Source: Clostridium beijerinckii (GTDB lineage Bacteria; Bacillota; Clostridia; Clostridiales; Clostridiaceae). Taken from it: 64,000 nucleotides of DNA. Under the pieces are notes generated by a model. That model saw nothing but the letters and a program-made list of their open reading frames with translations, had not been told where the DNA came from and made no database searches. The translations under genes and the position numbers were made by a program. Position 1 is the stretch's first letter. Each line of letters opens with the position of its first letter. Location of the stretch: NCBI RefSeq assembly GCF_018223745.1, contig NZ_CP073653.1, positions 2,694,001-2,758,000 of the forward strand. Reading direction: 5' to 3'. Below, piece by piece: positions 28,077 to 36,823 of the stretch.

Positions 28077-29810
28077 ATGGAAAAAGAAGTAGGCGCTAAA
28101 GTTGTTAATGGGAAAATAATAATAGCTGATGGGATAAATGGGGAAATTATAACTATAAAAGCTAAAGAAAATGTAAATCTATTTATTAATGATGTAGAAT
28201 GTGAAAAGTTTAAACCATATGAAGTAAGTTCAAAAGATAAGATTACTTATAATTGCGAGACAACTCCTGCAAAGAGAGAAGTAAATATAACTATATCTGA
28301 AGATAAAATGAAAGCTTATATGACAGTGGAGTATATACCTAAGACTGAATACAAAATAAAGGACAGGGAATTTTACATAAATTTAGCTGTATCTACTGAA
28401 GTTCTGTTGAAAGAAGAACCTGAATACTTTACTGTTCAAGAGTTATATAAAAAACTAAAAGAAAAAGGAATAGTTTTTGGAATAAAGGAAGAATCTTTAG
28501 AATTGATCTTAAAAGGGTGCTCGAGTGAAGTTTTGGTCGCAGAAGGATTGGAGCCAGTTAAGGATACACCGAGTGAGGTAAAGTTGTTTTTTACACCAAC
28601 TCAAATGGTTTTTCCAGAACCAGATTCTAATGAGAAAGTAGACTTTAAAAATTTATTTAGAATTTCCAATGTTAATGCTGGAGATAAAATCGCAGAAATA
28701 ATCCCTGAGATTCCGGGAAAGAATGGAATGAATATTTTGGGTAAAGTTATAGAGCGTGAATATATTCGAAGCTTACCAATTGATGCATCAAAAGGATGTA
28801 AGATTGAAAATAATCATATTATATCTCTTATTGATGGAAAAGCACATATTGCTAATAGAAGTGTAAGCGTAAATCCTATTTACACCGTAGAATCAGTAAA
28901 TATGGAAACTTGCAACATTAAATTTTATGGAGATGTAGAAGTTTATGATAGCGTACAGGATAATATGTTTATTAGCGCTGGAGGTTCATTAGATGTAAGT
29001 CAAAATGTTAATATGGCTAATGTTGTTACAGGTGGAGAAATAACAATCTTAGGAAACACAATTAATTCAAAGATATTATCAGGACAAGTAGATATAAGAA
29101 AAAAAGAATATTCAGATGTACTTACTGAATTTAAAAATATTTTAGTTAGTATGATAGAGTATATTAACGGATTGAATCTACAAAATTTTGAAAGAAAAGA
29201 TTTTGTAAAGACACTGACTGAGAAGAATTTTGGGAATTTTCAAAAAGTAGCATTAAATATAATTTCTTTAAATATAAAAAATAAAACAAAACGCAGCAAA
29301 CTTGTAGATTTTATAAAAGGAAAGATATTAGGACTTAATATCTTGGAAATAAAGTCAATTTATGATCTAAAAACTTTACTTAACATATTGGATAATGAAA
29401 TAGATTATTATGATAAGAATATAATAGTCCCCCTAGATATTCGGATTGGTTATTGTCAAGAATGCGAGATAAAATCTACAGGAAATATTATCATAGGTGG
29501 TAAAGGTGAATATACTTCAAAGTTAACTGCAATGAAGGATATAATTTTTACAAGATCTGATTCGGTGGCCAGAGGGGGAGTCTTATCTGCCGGTCAAAAT
29601 ATAAGTTTAGGAGTAGTAGGGAGCAGAGCATATATACCTACAACGTTAATGGTACCACAGTATGGGAGAATAACTGCTGCTAAAGCATATACAAACACAG
29701 TATTTTGCTTTGGTAGGACAAAGGTTACATTGGATGAAGATCTGAAAAATATTAATGTATATTTTAATAGTGAGAAAAGGGCAATTGAATTTGGTAAAAC
29801 GGCACTGTAA
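28077..29810 (+). CDS. FapA/DUF342 family protein
   Basis: The 577-residue cytoplasmic protein matches FapA (DUF342), with the N-terminal charged region followed by a right-handed beta-solenoid built from short repeats: NMETCNIKFYGDVEVYDSV, ISAGGSLDVSQNVN, GGEITILGNTINSKIL, then STGNIIIGGKGEYTSKL and MKDIIFTR, ending with a small barrel-like SVARGGVLSAGQNISLG and LKNINVYFN. Family members include flagellar-assembly and Vibrio polar-flagellum related proteins; biochemical function is not settled. Placement behind a GGDEF-EAL gene suggests a c-di-GMP-linked role in motility or the cell surface. GGGGGAT precedes the ATG. Confidence 0.75.
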   Translation: MEKEVGAKVVNGKIIIADGINGEIITIKAKENVNLFINDVECEKFKPYEVSSKDKITYNCETTPAKREVNITISEDKMKAYMTVEYIPKTEYKIKDREFYINLAVSTEVLLKEEPEYFTVQELYKKLKEKGIVFGIKEESLELILKGCSSEVLVAEGLEPVKDTPSEVKLFFTPTQMVFPEPDSNEKVDFKNLFRISNVNAGDKIAEIIPEIPGKNGMNILGKVIEREYIRSLPIDASKGCKIENNHIISLIDGKAHIANRSVSVNPIYTVESVNMETCNIKFYGDVEVYDSVQDNMFISAGGSLDVSQNVNMANVVTGGEITILGNTINSKILSGQVDIRKKEYSDVLTEFKNILVSMIEYINGLNLQNFERKDFVKTLTEKNFGNFQKVALNIISLNIKNKTKRSKLVDFIKGKILGLNILEIKSIYDLKTLLNILDNEIDYYDKNIIVPLDIRIGYCQECEIKSTGNIIIGGKGEYTSKLTAMKDIIFTRSDSVARGGVLSAGQNISLGVVGSRAYIPTTLMVPQYGRITAAKAYTNTVFCFGRTKVTLDEDLKNINVYFNSEKRAIEFGKTAL

Positions 29811-29925
29811 AACTACCTACTCTAAAAATATAAAAAATATAGGGTATGATGGTTCGAAAGAATATGTTTGTTTTAAAAGAATTTTTGGAGAAAATTAAAG
29901 AATTATAAAAATAATAAGTAAGTAT

Positions 29926-29954
29926 TTGTCTAAAAAATATATATGTGATATAAT
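29926..29954 (+). promoter_or_regulatory. Promoter of the purine-riboswitch transcript
   Basis: TTGTCT (29926-29931), 17-base spacer, TATAAT (29949-29954). Confidence 0.75.
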
Positions 29955-29975
29955 AAGTCAACAGTTCATACAAAA

Positions 29976-30046
29976 GACTCGTATATTTCCGATATTATGG
30001 TTGGAAAGTCTCTACCTGCTATCCGTAAATTAGCAGACTACGAGGT
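29976..30046 (+). promoter_or_regulatory. Purine riboswitch aptamer, guanine/xanthine type
   Basis: The segment has the three-way-junction layout of purine aptamers: P1 arms CTCGTA and TACGAG, the P2 loop arm ending GATATTATGG, the conserved core AGTCTCTACC, the P3 loop with CCGTAAAT, and the closing GACTACGAG. The specificity base between P3 and P1 is C (GACTAC), which selects guanine or hypoxanthine; adenine switches have T there. Ligand binding would favour the downstream terminator and shut off pbuX-xpt when purine bases are plentiful. Confidence 0.92.
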
Positions 30047-30082
30047 AGTGTTTTAGTGCTAAGTATTATTATATTCGCATAT

Positions 30083-30126
30083 AAATACAACACCTCAGCT
30101 TTAAGATGGGGTGTTGTATTTTTTTG
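30083..30126 (+). terminator. Riboswitch-controlled terminator
   Basis: AATACAACACC (30084-30094) pairs with GGTGTTGTATT (30110-30120), followed by a T run to 30125. It is the expression platform of the purine riboswitch. Confidence 0.85.
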
Positions 30127-30204
30127 AAAACTTTTCTGAATATATGTATAAAGAATTTGCGTGTCTATGTATGATTAAATTTTACATAGGGAGATTGAAA
30201 GAAA

Positions 30205-31557
30205 ATGGAATTAAGTAACAAAGAGATTTTAATCGAAGATTTGGACTGTAAAAATGAAGAAATTAGCGAGCTTCTTTATGGAGTTGAAGACAAGCCTAAT
30301 TTATCTACACAAATTTTGCTAGGATTTCAGCACATATTTGCTGCGTTTGGAGGAATTATAGTAGTTCCATTAGTTATTTCTAGTGCATTAGGTTTTGATA
30401 TAGTTACATCAACAGCACTTATGAGTGCAACTATATTGTCAGCTGGGATAGCAACTTTTATTCAATCGAAAGGTATTGGTCCTGTTGGTGCAAGAGTTGC
30501 ATGTATAATGGGAACAGATTTTACATTTGTAGCACCATCAATTGCAATTGGGAGTATTTACGGACTTCCAGGAATATTAGGTGGGACAATACTTGGGTCA
30601 TTAGTCGGAATAGGTTTAAGCTTTGTAATACGACCTATGATGAAATTATTTCCACCACTTGTTACAGGAACAGTGATAACATTGATAGGACTAACTCTAT
30701 TACCTGTATCGATGGATTGGGCTGCTGGTGGTAGTGGTTCGCCTAATTATGGAAACTTAACTAATATTTCAATTGCTATGATTGTAATGATTATAACTTT
30801 ATTGTTAAACAGATATGGAAAGGGATTAGTAAGCAGTGCCTCAATATTAATTGGAATGGCAATTGGATACATTGTTTGTATTCCTCTTGGAATGGTTGAT
30901 TTTTCATCAGTAAGTTCAGCGAGTTTTATATCATTTCCAAAGATATTTGAGCATGGAGTTAATTTTGATCCTAAATTAGTACTTCCATTTATTCCTGCTT
31001 ATTTTGTTACAACAATTGGAACAGTAGGATGTTTAAAAGCTATTGGAGAAGTTTCAAAGGTTGAAATGGGCGATAAGAGAATTGGAGCAGGAGTATTATC
31101 TGATGGACTTGGAAGCATGCTTGCAGGTATTCTTGGAACTTTCCCTAATACATGTTTCAGTCAAAATGTAGGTTTAATTCCGTTAACAAAAGTAGCAAGT
31201 AAATATGTGGCTATGATGGCTGGAATAATACTCGTAATACTAGGGTTTTTACCAAAATTTGCAGCACTAATAAATATAATGCCTCAACCAGTTTTGGGTG
31301 GAGTAGGTATTGTAATGTTTGGTACAGTTGCGGCATCGGGTATTAAGACTTTAAGCAGAGTCGAATTAAATAACCGTAATTTATTAATAATAGCAACAGC
31401 AATTGGACTTGGTGTTGGAATTACATTCCGTCCTGAGTTTATAAGTCAATTACCAGAAGGTCTTAAAATGATTTTCTCATCAGGTATTTCGACTGGAACT
31501 ATTGCAGCGCTAATATTAAATTTATTATTAAAACAAGAAAAGAGTGGAGTAGAATAG
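30205..31557 (+). CDS. pbuX: Xanthine/uracil permease (NCS2 family)
   Basis: The 450-residue membrane protein belongs to the nucleobase:cation symporter-2 family, with 12-14 helices. Signatures include [37 protein letters not shown], and the substrate-site region [23 protein letters not shown]. Proteins of this type import xanthine, guanine or uric acid. Control by a guanine-type riboswitch and translation just ahead of xpt (stop 31557, next start 31559) identify it as the purine-base importer of a salvage operon. GGGAGATTG precedes the ATG. Confidence 0.9.
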   Translation: MELSNKEILIEDLDCKNEEISELLYGVEDKPNLSTQILLGFQHIFAAFGGIIVVPLVISSALGFDIVTSTALMSATILSAGIATFIQSKGIGPVGARVACIMGTDFTFVAPSIAIGSIYGLPGILGGTILGSLVGIGLSFVIRPMMKLFPPLVTGTVITLIGLTLLPVSMDWAAGGSGSPNYGNLTNISIAMIVMIITLLLNRYGKGLVSSASILIGMAIGYIVCIPLGMVDFSSVSSASFISFPKIFEHGVNFDPKLVLPFIPAYFVTTIGTVGCLKAIGEVSKVEMGDKRIGAGVLSDGLGSMLAGILGTFPNTCFSQNVGLIPLTKVASKYVAMMAGIILVILGFLPKFAALINIMPQPVLGGVGIVMFGTVAASGIKTLSRVELNNRNLLIIATAIGLGVGITFRPEFISQLPEGLKMIFSSGISTGTIAALILNLLLKQEKSGVE

Positions 31558-31558
31558 A

Positions 31559-32131
31559 ATGGAAAGCTTACATAAAAGAATTTTAGAAGAAGGACAAGCA
31601 ATGTCAGAAAATGTACTGAAAGTTGATTCATTTTTAAATCATCAAGTGGATCCGGAATTAATGTACGAAATGGGTACATACTTTAAAAATTACTTTGAGA
31701 ATCATAAAATAACAAAGGTGTTTACAATTGAAAGTTCTGGTATAGCACCTGCTGTGATGACTGCAATGCAAATGAATTTGCCTATGGTTACTCTAAAAAA
31801 GCAAAACTCAAAAATACTGAATGGTGATGTTTATCAAACAACTGTACATTCATTTACTAAAAGTTTAGATTATGAGTTGACATTATCTAAAAAATATATA
31901 AATGATGAAGATAATATATTAGTTATAGATGATTTTTTAGCAAATGGCGAAGCGGCACTTGGGGCTGCACGTTTGATAGAAGAAGCTGGAGCAAAAGTAG
32001 CAGGAATAGGAATAGTAATAGAAAAGTCATTTCAAAAAGGTGCTCAAATGCTTAAGGATAAAGGATATGATGTATACTCTTTGGCAAGAATAGCGAAACT
32101 ATCAAAAGGTATAATAGAATTTGCTAAATAA
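31559..32131 (+). CDS. xpt: Xanthine phosphoribosyltransferase
   Basis: The 190-residue enzyme converts xanthine and PRPP to XMP. The type I PRPP-binding motif [12 protein letters not shown] is at about residues 120-131, with the purine-site ESSGIAPAV and the family's opening [13 protein letters not shown] and [10 protein letters not shown]. Size is normal for bacterial Xpt. It follows pbuX with one base between stop and start, so the two are translated together and both lie under the purine riboswitch. In the genome region downstream the transcript meets a foldback element and a strong terminator at 32521. Confidence 0.94.
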   Translation: MESLHKRILEEGQAMSENVLKVDSFLNHQVDPELMYEMGTYFKNYFENHKITKVFTIESSGIAPAVMTAMQMNLPMVTLKKQNSKILNGDVYQTTVHSFTKSLDYELTLSKKYINDEDNILVIDDFLANGEAALGAARLIEEAGAKVAGIGIVIEKSFQKGAQMLKDKGYDVYSLARIAKLSKGIIEFAK

Positions 32132-32170
32132 AGTATTTTTATTACAAAGTAAAAATTAAATTATATTTAT

Positions 32171-32480
32171 TATAGATACCCAACTTTAAAACTAGATTTA
32201 TGTGATAACTTACCGAAATCATAAATATTTTGATTCCGAAAAGCTATGAAAATATCGCTGAAGATTCTAAGCAGCAGGTGTATCCACTTTAGCATGCTCC
32301 AACTTTCAGTTTGACAAGCTAAAATGGAACAACCTACAGCTAAGAACCTTTAACAGCTCATTTTCAAATGTTTTCTCCGCAAATATATTTATAATTTCTA
32401 GTGAAGATATAAACTTAAAGTTTTAGCAATTTTGTAAATATGTTAATCAATAAGTCGAATTTTTAAATTGTTTATCTATA
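32171..32480. repeat. Foldback (MITE-like) element, copy A1
   Basis: This 310-bp element is about 90 percent identical by eye to 58600-58912. It starts TATAGATA and ends TTATCTATA. Its left and right halves are imperfect reverse complements over most of the length; for example TTCTAAGCAGCAGG on the left faces CCTACAGCTAAGAA on the right, and AAATCATAAATAT faces ATATTTATAATTT. A one-sided stretch around AGATATAAACTTAAAG breaks the symmetry. The ends read TA-TAGAT...ATCTA-TA, which suits a TA target duplication as in IS630/mariner-like elements. There is no gene inside. It separates xpt from the terminator at 32521. Confidence 0.75.
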
Positions 32481-32520
32481 GCATTTTAAAGAGTGTCTAA
32501 TAAAGATCTTATAAATTAGA

Positions 32521-32566
32521 GTTGTTCAATTTTGCATAATACAAGCAAAGTTGAACAACTTTTAAT
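32521..32566 (+). terminator. Strong terminator downstream of xpt and the foldback element
   Basis: GTTGTTCAATTTTGC (32521-32535) pairs with GCAAAGTTGAACAAC (32545-32559), then TTTTAAT. It is probably the original pbuX-xpt terminator, now pushed away from xpt by the foldback insertion. Confidence 0.8.
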
Positions 32567-32756
32567 ATTTTACAGAGCATTTAAATTATCTAATAGTCAT
32601 TGGGAGTGTCGCAAAATGATTAAATTTTAATCAGGAGCGATGCTCATTTTCGGTTTAAGCCAGCAAATCTCCAAATATTTGAAATACAATATTAATTATT
32701 TAAAGAATTCTGATTTTTAAGCACACTAAAATAAGCCTAGTTAATTTATTCCATAA

Positions 32757-34383
32757 TTAGGCAGTAGGTTTCAATTCATGAAGATGATTCTGAGTTTTTT
32801 CATTTTGTATTTTTGAATGTAATTTGTTAATATTATAACCAAAACAAAGCAAAATAAATTCAGTTTGAACGCTATTTTTTCCACGTGTTAAAAATCTATT
32901 GAATTCATAATCACTTTTTAGAACTCCAAATGCTCCTTCGACCTGAATAGATCTATTCATTCTTAATTTAGTTCCAAATTCAGTTGTAATATTTTTATAG
33001 GATATTTCACGCTTTTCCACAAAAGTTTTTGAAACCTGCATTTTTCTATTTCCTTTTGCTTTTGTGCATTTTACTTTGTAATCGCAATTATCACAGTTTT
33101 CGCATTCATACACAGTTACTTCTGATTTGTATCCACTTGCGGATTTTCTATAAATAATAGAGGTAGGTATTAATTTTCTATTGTTATGACAAATATAAAA
33201 ATCCGATTCAGCATCATATTTCATATTTTCGCGCTTACTTATATCATTTTTAAAACTTCTTTTTTTCCACTTCTCATAAGTTTGTGGTTTTATATAAGGA
33301 GTTTGCTTATTTGATTCTAAGAATAAATAGTTTTCTTCGCTTTCATAACCTGAGTCTGCAATTATATTAAGATATTTACGACCAATTTTTTCTTTCATAT
33401 TATTAAGCATAGGTATTAATGTTGCTATATCATTTCTATCATCAAATATTCCGACGCCGGTTACGTATTCACTTTCAACTGCGATTTGCACATTATATGC
33501 AGGTTTTAATTGACTATTTCTCATATGATCATCTTTCATATGCATGAAAGTTGCGTCTGGATCAGTTTTAGAATAACTATTTCTTTTTGAAAATATTTTT
33601 TTACTCAAATTATATTTTTCTTCTCTCTCTTTATATTCAGATAGTTGCTCTGTCCACTTTTGAATTTTGGTTTTTCTTTTACCAATTCCATGAACAAACT
33701 CTATGTTTCTTTTTTCTTTTTTCATATTCAAGCCATTGAAGAATTTTATCAATATCATCTATTAATGTTTCTTTCTGAACAGTAAATTTTTTTAATTCTC
33801 CAAGGTTAATATTTTCTAAAAGAACAAGAATTTTATCAAACATTTTTTCTTCATTTTTTAAAATAGTTTTTTTCCAAACAAATGTATAACGATTAGCATT
33901 CGCTTCGATTTTAGTACCATCAATAAATGCATTTTCAAATAGTATTTCATTTTGATTTGCTAAATAATTAACTTGTTGATAAAATAAATCTTCAATTACC
34001 TCATTTGAAATATAGTCTTTACGAAATCTACTGATTGTAGCATGATCCGGTGCCTTATAACATTGAAGTAACCACTTAAAATTTATATCTCTTTTGCATG
34101 CTTTTTCGATTTTCCTGCTTGAATAAATATTTTGAGAATAAGCATATGATATTATTTTGAACATAATTTTAGGTTCCACTGCCGGTTTTCTTCCAACGGA
34201 AGAGTACGCCTTATACAACTTCGTGTAATCTAATCCCTCCAATACATGGCTTAGCAAGCGGACTGAATCATCTGATGGTATTAAATTTTCTAGATTTAAT
34301 GGTAATATAAGTTGAAAATTATCATTAATCTCAGTATAATCTTTATTGTGTAATTTGGTTTTTAGCATAAGTAAATTATACAA
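32757..34383 (-). pseudogene. IS1182-family transposase, broken by a 1-base frameshift
   Basis: Two overlapping frames together make one transposase. The N-terminal part (34383 to 33679) begins with LILPLNLENLIPSDDSVRLL, has AYSQNIYSSRKIEKAC and FIDGTKIEANANRYTFVWKK, and runs off into a false tail. The C-terminal part (from about 33722 down to 32757) carries DPDATFMHMKDDHMRN, IADSGYESEENY, and the VEGAFGVLKSDYEFNRFLTRG segment with the last catalytic Glu. The junction is at the A-rich run around 33706-33724 (LEYEKRKKK in one frame, NMKKEKRNIEF in the other); removing one A restores a continuous protein. The domain order matches intact IS1182 transposases of about 500 residues. Confidence 0.8.
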
Positions 34384-34386
34384 TGA

Positions 34387-34417
34387 ATGTGAGTTCTTCG
34401 GAATTCACATTTTTTAT
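34387..34417 (+). terminator. Terminator hairpin in the IS1182 right end
   Basis: ATGTGAGTTC (34387-34396), TTCG loop, GAATTCACAT (34401-34410), followed by TTTTTATA. It stops plus-strand transcription crossing the transposase promoter side. Confidence 0.65.
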
Positions 34418-34671
34418 ATCTAAAAAAATGAGCCGCTACAAAACTAACTATGTTAGTTTTGCAACAGCCCCTTCAATGGAATTCATTTTTTTGTGTTTAA
34501 TATACACAAGATATAAAATAAAATACTTTATCGGGATAAAGGGAGTATAGTACTTTCTTAAATCAATTATTGATTTATGTCATTCTAAAAAGTAAAATAG
34601 ATATATAATTAATTTCCAATATATGAAATTCTTTATTGGAAAGCTATATAAAATAAAAAGGAGACAAAGAT

Positions 34672-35892
34672 ATGAAAGCTTATGAACGTTTATTAAAATA
34701 CGTTAAGGTATATACTACCTCAGATGAATCTTCAGAAACACATCCAACAACTAAAAGACAATTTGATTTAGCTAATATATTAGTTGAAGAAATGAAGGAA
34801 ATTGGACTTCAAGATTGTAAAGTTGATGAACATTGTTATGTATATGGAGTTATTCCTGCAACAAAAGGATATGAAAATAAAGCAAGTATAGGGCTTATAG
34901 CTCATATGGATACAGCACCAGCGGCTAATGGAAAAAATGTAAAACCACAAATCATAGAAAATTATGATGGCGGCGATATTATTTTAAAAGGAAATAATAG
35001 CATTTTGTCACCTAAAAAGTTTCCACATTTAAAAAACTTAAAAGGTAAGACTATAATTACTACAGATGGAACATCATTGCTTGGAGCTGATGATAAAGCA
35101 GGTATTGCAGAAATACTTACTGCATGTGAAACTATAATAAATGAAAATATTCCTCATGGGAAAATATGTGTCGGATTTACTCCAGATGAAGAAGTTGGAC
35201 TTGGAGCGCATTTATTTGATGTAAAAAATTTCGGGGCAGATTTTGCATACACAATTGATGGAGGCGAGGAAGGTGAAATTTCATATGAGAATTTCAATGC
35301 TGCAGCAGCAGAAGTGAATATTCATGGGGTATCAGTTCATCCAGGGTCTGCAAAGAATACAATGATTAATGCAACAAATGTAGCTATTGAATTTAATTCT
35401 ATGCTGCCATCATGCGAAAGACCTGAGCATACAGAAGGATATGAAGGTTTTTATTATTTAGATAGTTTTAATGGAAATACTGAACATGCATCACTAAAGT
35501 ATATTTTGAGAGATCATAATAAGGAAAAGTTTGAAAATAGAAAATCAACAATGCAATTAATAGAAAAATTATTGAATGAAAAATATGGTGAAGGAACAGT
35601 TAGGGTTACATTAAAAGATCAATATAAAAATATGGTTGAACTTATAAAACCTTGTATGCATTTAATAGATAACGCTACAGATGCTATGAAAGATTTAGGT
35701 GTTGCTCCAATAATAGAACCTATTAGAGGAGGTACTGATGGTGCTACTTTAAGTTATATGGGACTTCCATGTCCTAACCTTGGAACAGGAGGCCATGCTT
35801 TCCACGGTGAATTTGAACATATTGCAGTTGAGAGTATGGACATTTGCACTGAAATTATAATAGAAATTCTAAAGAGATATGCAAATCAATAA
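34672..35892 (+). CDS. pepT: Peptidase T (tripeptide aminopeptidase)
   Basis: The 406-residue M20-family zinc peptidase removes the N-terminal residue from tripeptides in the cytoplasm. Metal-site motifs are in order: LIAHMDTAP (His and Asp), SLLGADDKAGIAE (bridging Asp), TPDEEVGLGAHLFD (catalytic Glu pair), TIDGGEEGEISYE (Asp) and GTGGHAFHGEFEHI (last His). Length is normal for PepT, and the PEHTEGYEGFYY segment is specific to that family. AAAGGAGAC precedes the ATG. A terminator-like hairpin lies at 35983-36021, so it is a single-gene unit. Confidence 0.95.
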   Translation: MKAYERLLKYVKVYTTSDESSETHPTTKRQFDLANILVEEMKEIGLQDCKVDEHCYVYGVIPATKGYENKASIGLIAHMDTAPAANGKNVKPQIIENYDGGDIILKGNNSILSPKKFPHLKNLKGKTIITTDGTSLLGADDKAGIAEILTACETIINENIPHGKICVGFTPDEEVGLGAHLFDVKNFGADFAYTIDGGEEGEISYENFNAAAAEVNIHGVSVHPGSAKNTMINATNVAIEFNSMLPSCERPEHTEGYEGFYYLDSFNGNTEHASLKYILRDHNKEKFENRKSTMQLIEKLLNEKYGEGTVRVTLKDQYKNMVELIKPCMHLIDNATDAMKDLGVAPIIEPIRGGTDGATLSYMGLPCPNLGTGGHAFHGEFEHIAVESMDICTEIIIEILKRYANQ

Positions 35893-35982
35893 ATGAGAAT
35901 ATTTAATTTGAAATAAATTTTTTGGATTAAATTACAAGTGAAAATATGAGATTATAAAAAATGAATTATTAAATTAAATATA

Positions 35983-36030
35983 ATATCTCAGGTTTTTAAT
36001 TACATTAAGAGCCTGAGGTATTATTATATT
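35983..36030 (+). terminator. Terminator after pepT
   Basis: ATATCTCAGG (35983-35992) pairs with CCTGAGGTAT (36012-36021), followed by TATTATATTATTTT. The rest of this 427-bp gap holds only a loose run of AAGAATTTAAG-like repeats at about 36118-36172. Confidence 0.6.
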
Positions 36031-36319
36031 ATTTTATAAAATGCAGAAAATATATAAGTTCTTACTAATGAATACTTTTTTAATGGAAGATGTATTTAAA
36101 TGAAACTTTTTAAAAAGTCGAGAATTTAAGAACTTAAGAATTTAAGAATAAAGGAATATAAGAATTTAAATTTTTAACAATAAAAAAAACTTATAAAGTT
36201 AATAATTTATAGGGAACATAAGGGTTTGTAGAGTATATAGAAATCACCATAAATAATAGATTTAAGTTATTATGCTTAGAATAGTATAAAAATTACTAAT
36301 ATAGCTTGTTCGAGCTATT

Positions 36320-36577
36320 CTATTTATCTCTATTAGATAGGTAGTTCTTGTGAATAGCATTAAAGAAAAAGTCGGTAATTTCTTCATTAATTTTATCATT
36401 AGAATTATTATGGACTTGATTATTTTTCTTTTTTAAACAAGGAGTATGTTCATTAGATTTTTGCTTTTTAGCTGAATCGAATTTTATTATTTTTGAATTG
36501 CTCATTATAATATCATCTCCGTTCTTTATTATAGAATGTCTTTCGCCATTTATATATTTTACATACATTAATTCCAT
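36320..36577 (-). CDS. Small hypothetical protein
   Basis: An 85-residue product I do not recognise. It is hydrophilic, with a start MELMYVKYINGERHS, a basic middle (FDSAKKQKSNE, CLKKKNN), and an acidic, Phe-containing end (INEEITDFFFNAIHKNYL). AAGGCGGTG precedes the ATG on the minus strand, and a hairpin ATAGCT...AGCTAT at 36301-36318 sits just after its stop. No signal peptide or membrane segment. Codon use resembles neighbours, so it is probably real, but it has no neighbours on its strand and no function can be proposed. Confidence 0.5.
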   Translation of the reverse strand: MELMYVKYINGERHSIIKNGDDIIMSNSKIIKFDSAKKQKSNEHTPCLKKKNNQVHNNSNDKINEEITDFFFNAIHKNYLSNRDK

Positions 36578-36823
36578 GAACGCACCGCCTTATACTTATT
36601 AATTAAAATAAAAGTATTAAATAAATTTACTGATAACTAAATATATGAGTCTAGCTTATGAAATATTACATAATAATATTAAAGTAATTTTTATCACCGA
36701 TATGAGTTATGGTATAATTTTCATGTAATCTTATAAAGGAATAAATATATTTAATCATAGTTATATTATTAATAAGAAATATTTTTGCAGTTAAATATTA
36801 TATTAGTATATGGAGTGGGATAA

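Larger units (their letters stand above)
32602..34471 (-). mobile_element. IS1182-type insertion sequence with a frameshifted transposase
   Basis: Imperfect terminal inverted repeats bound the element: GGGAGTGTCGCAAAA from 32602 and, on the opposite strand, GGGGCTGTTGCAAAA from 34471 (12 of 15 match). Both ends also carry GCTCATTTT a little further in. Total about 1.87 kb. I could not identify a clean target duplication. The transposase gene inside is broken by a single-base frameshift, so this copy is probably not self-mobile. A plus-strand terminator hairpin lies at 34387-34417 inside the right end. Confidence 0.75.

Noticed and set aside
33679..33758. Programmed -1 frameshift in the IS1182 transposase at the AAAAAAG run
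   Set aside because: Slipping back one base at the in-phase heptamer leads to a stop within three codons; the needed change is +1, so a base insertion is the simpler reading.
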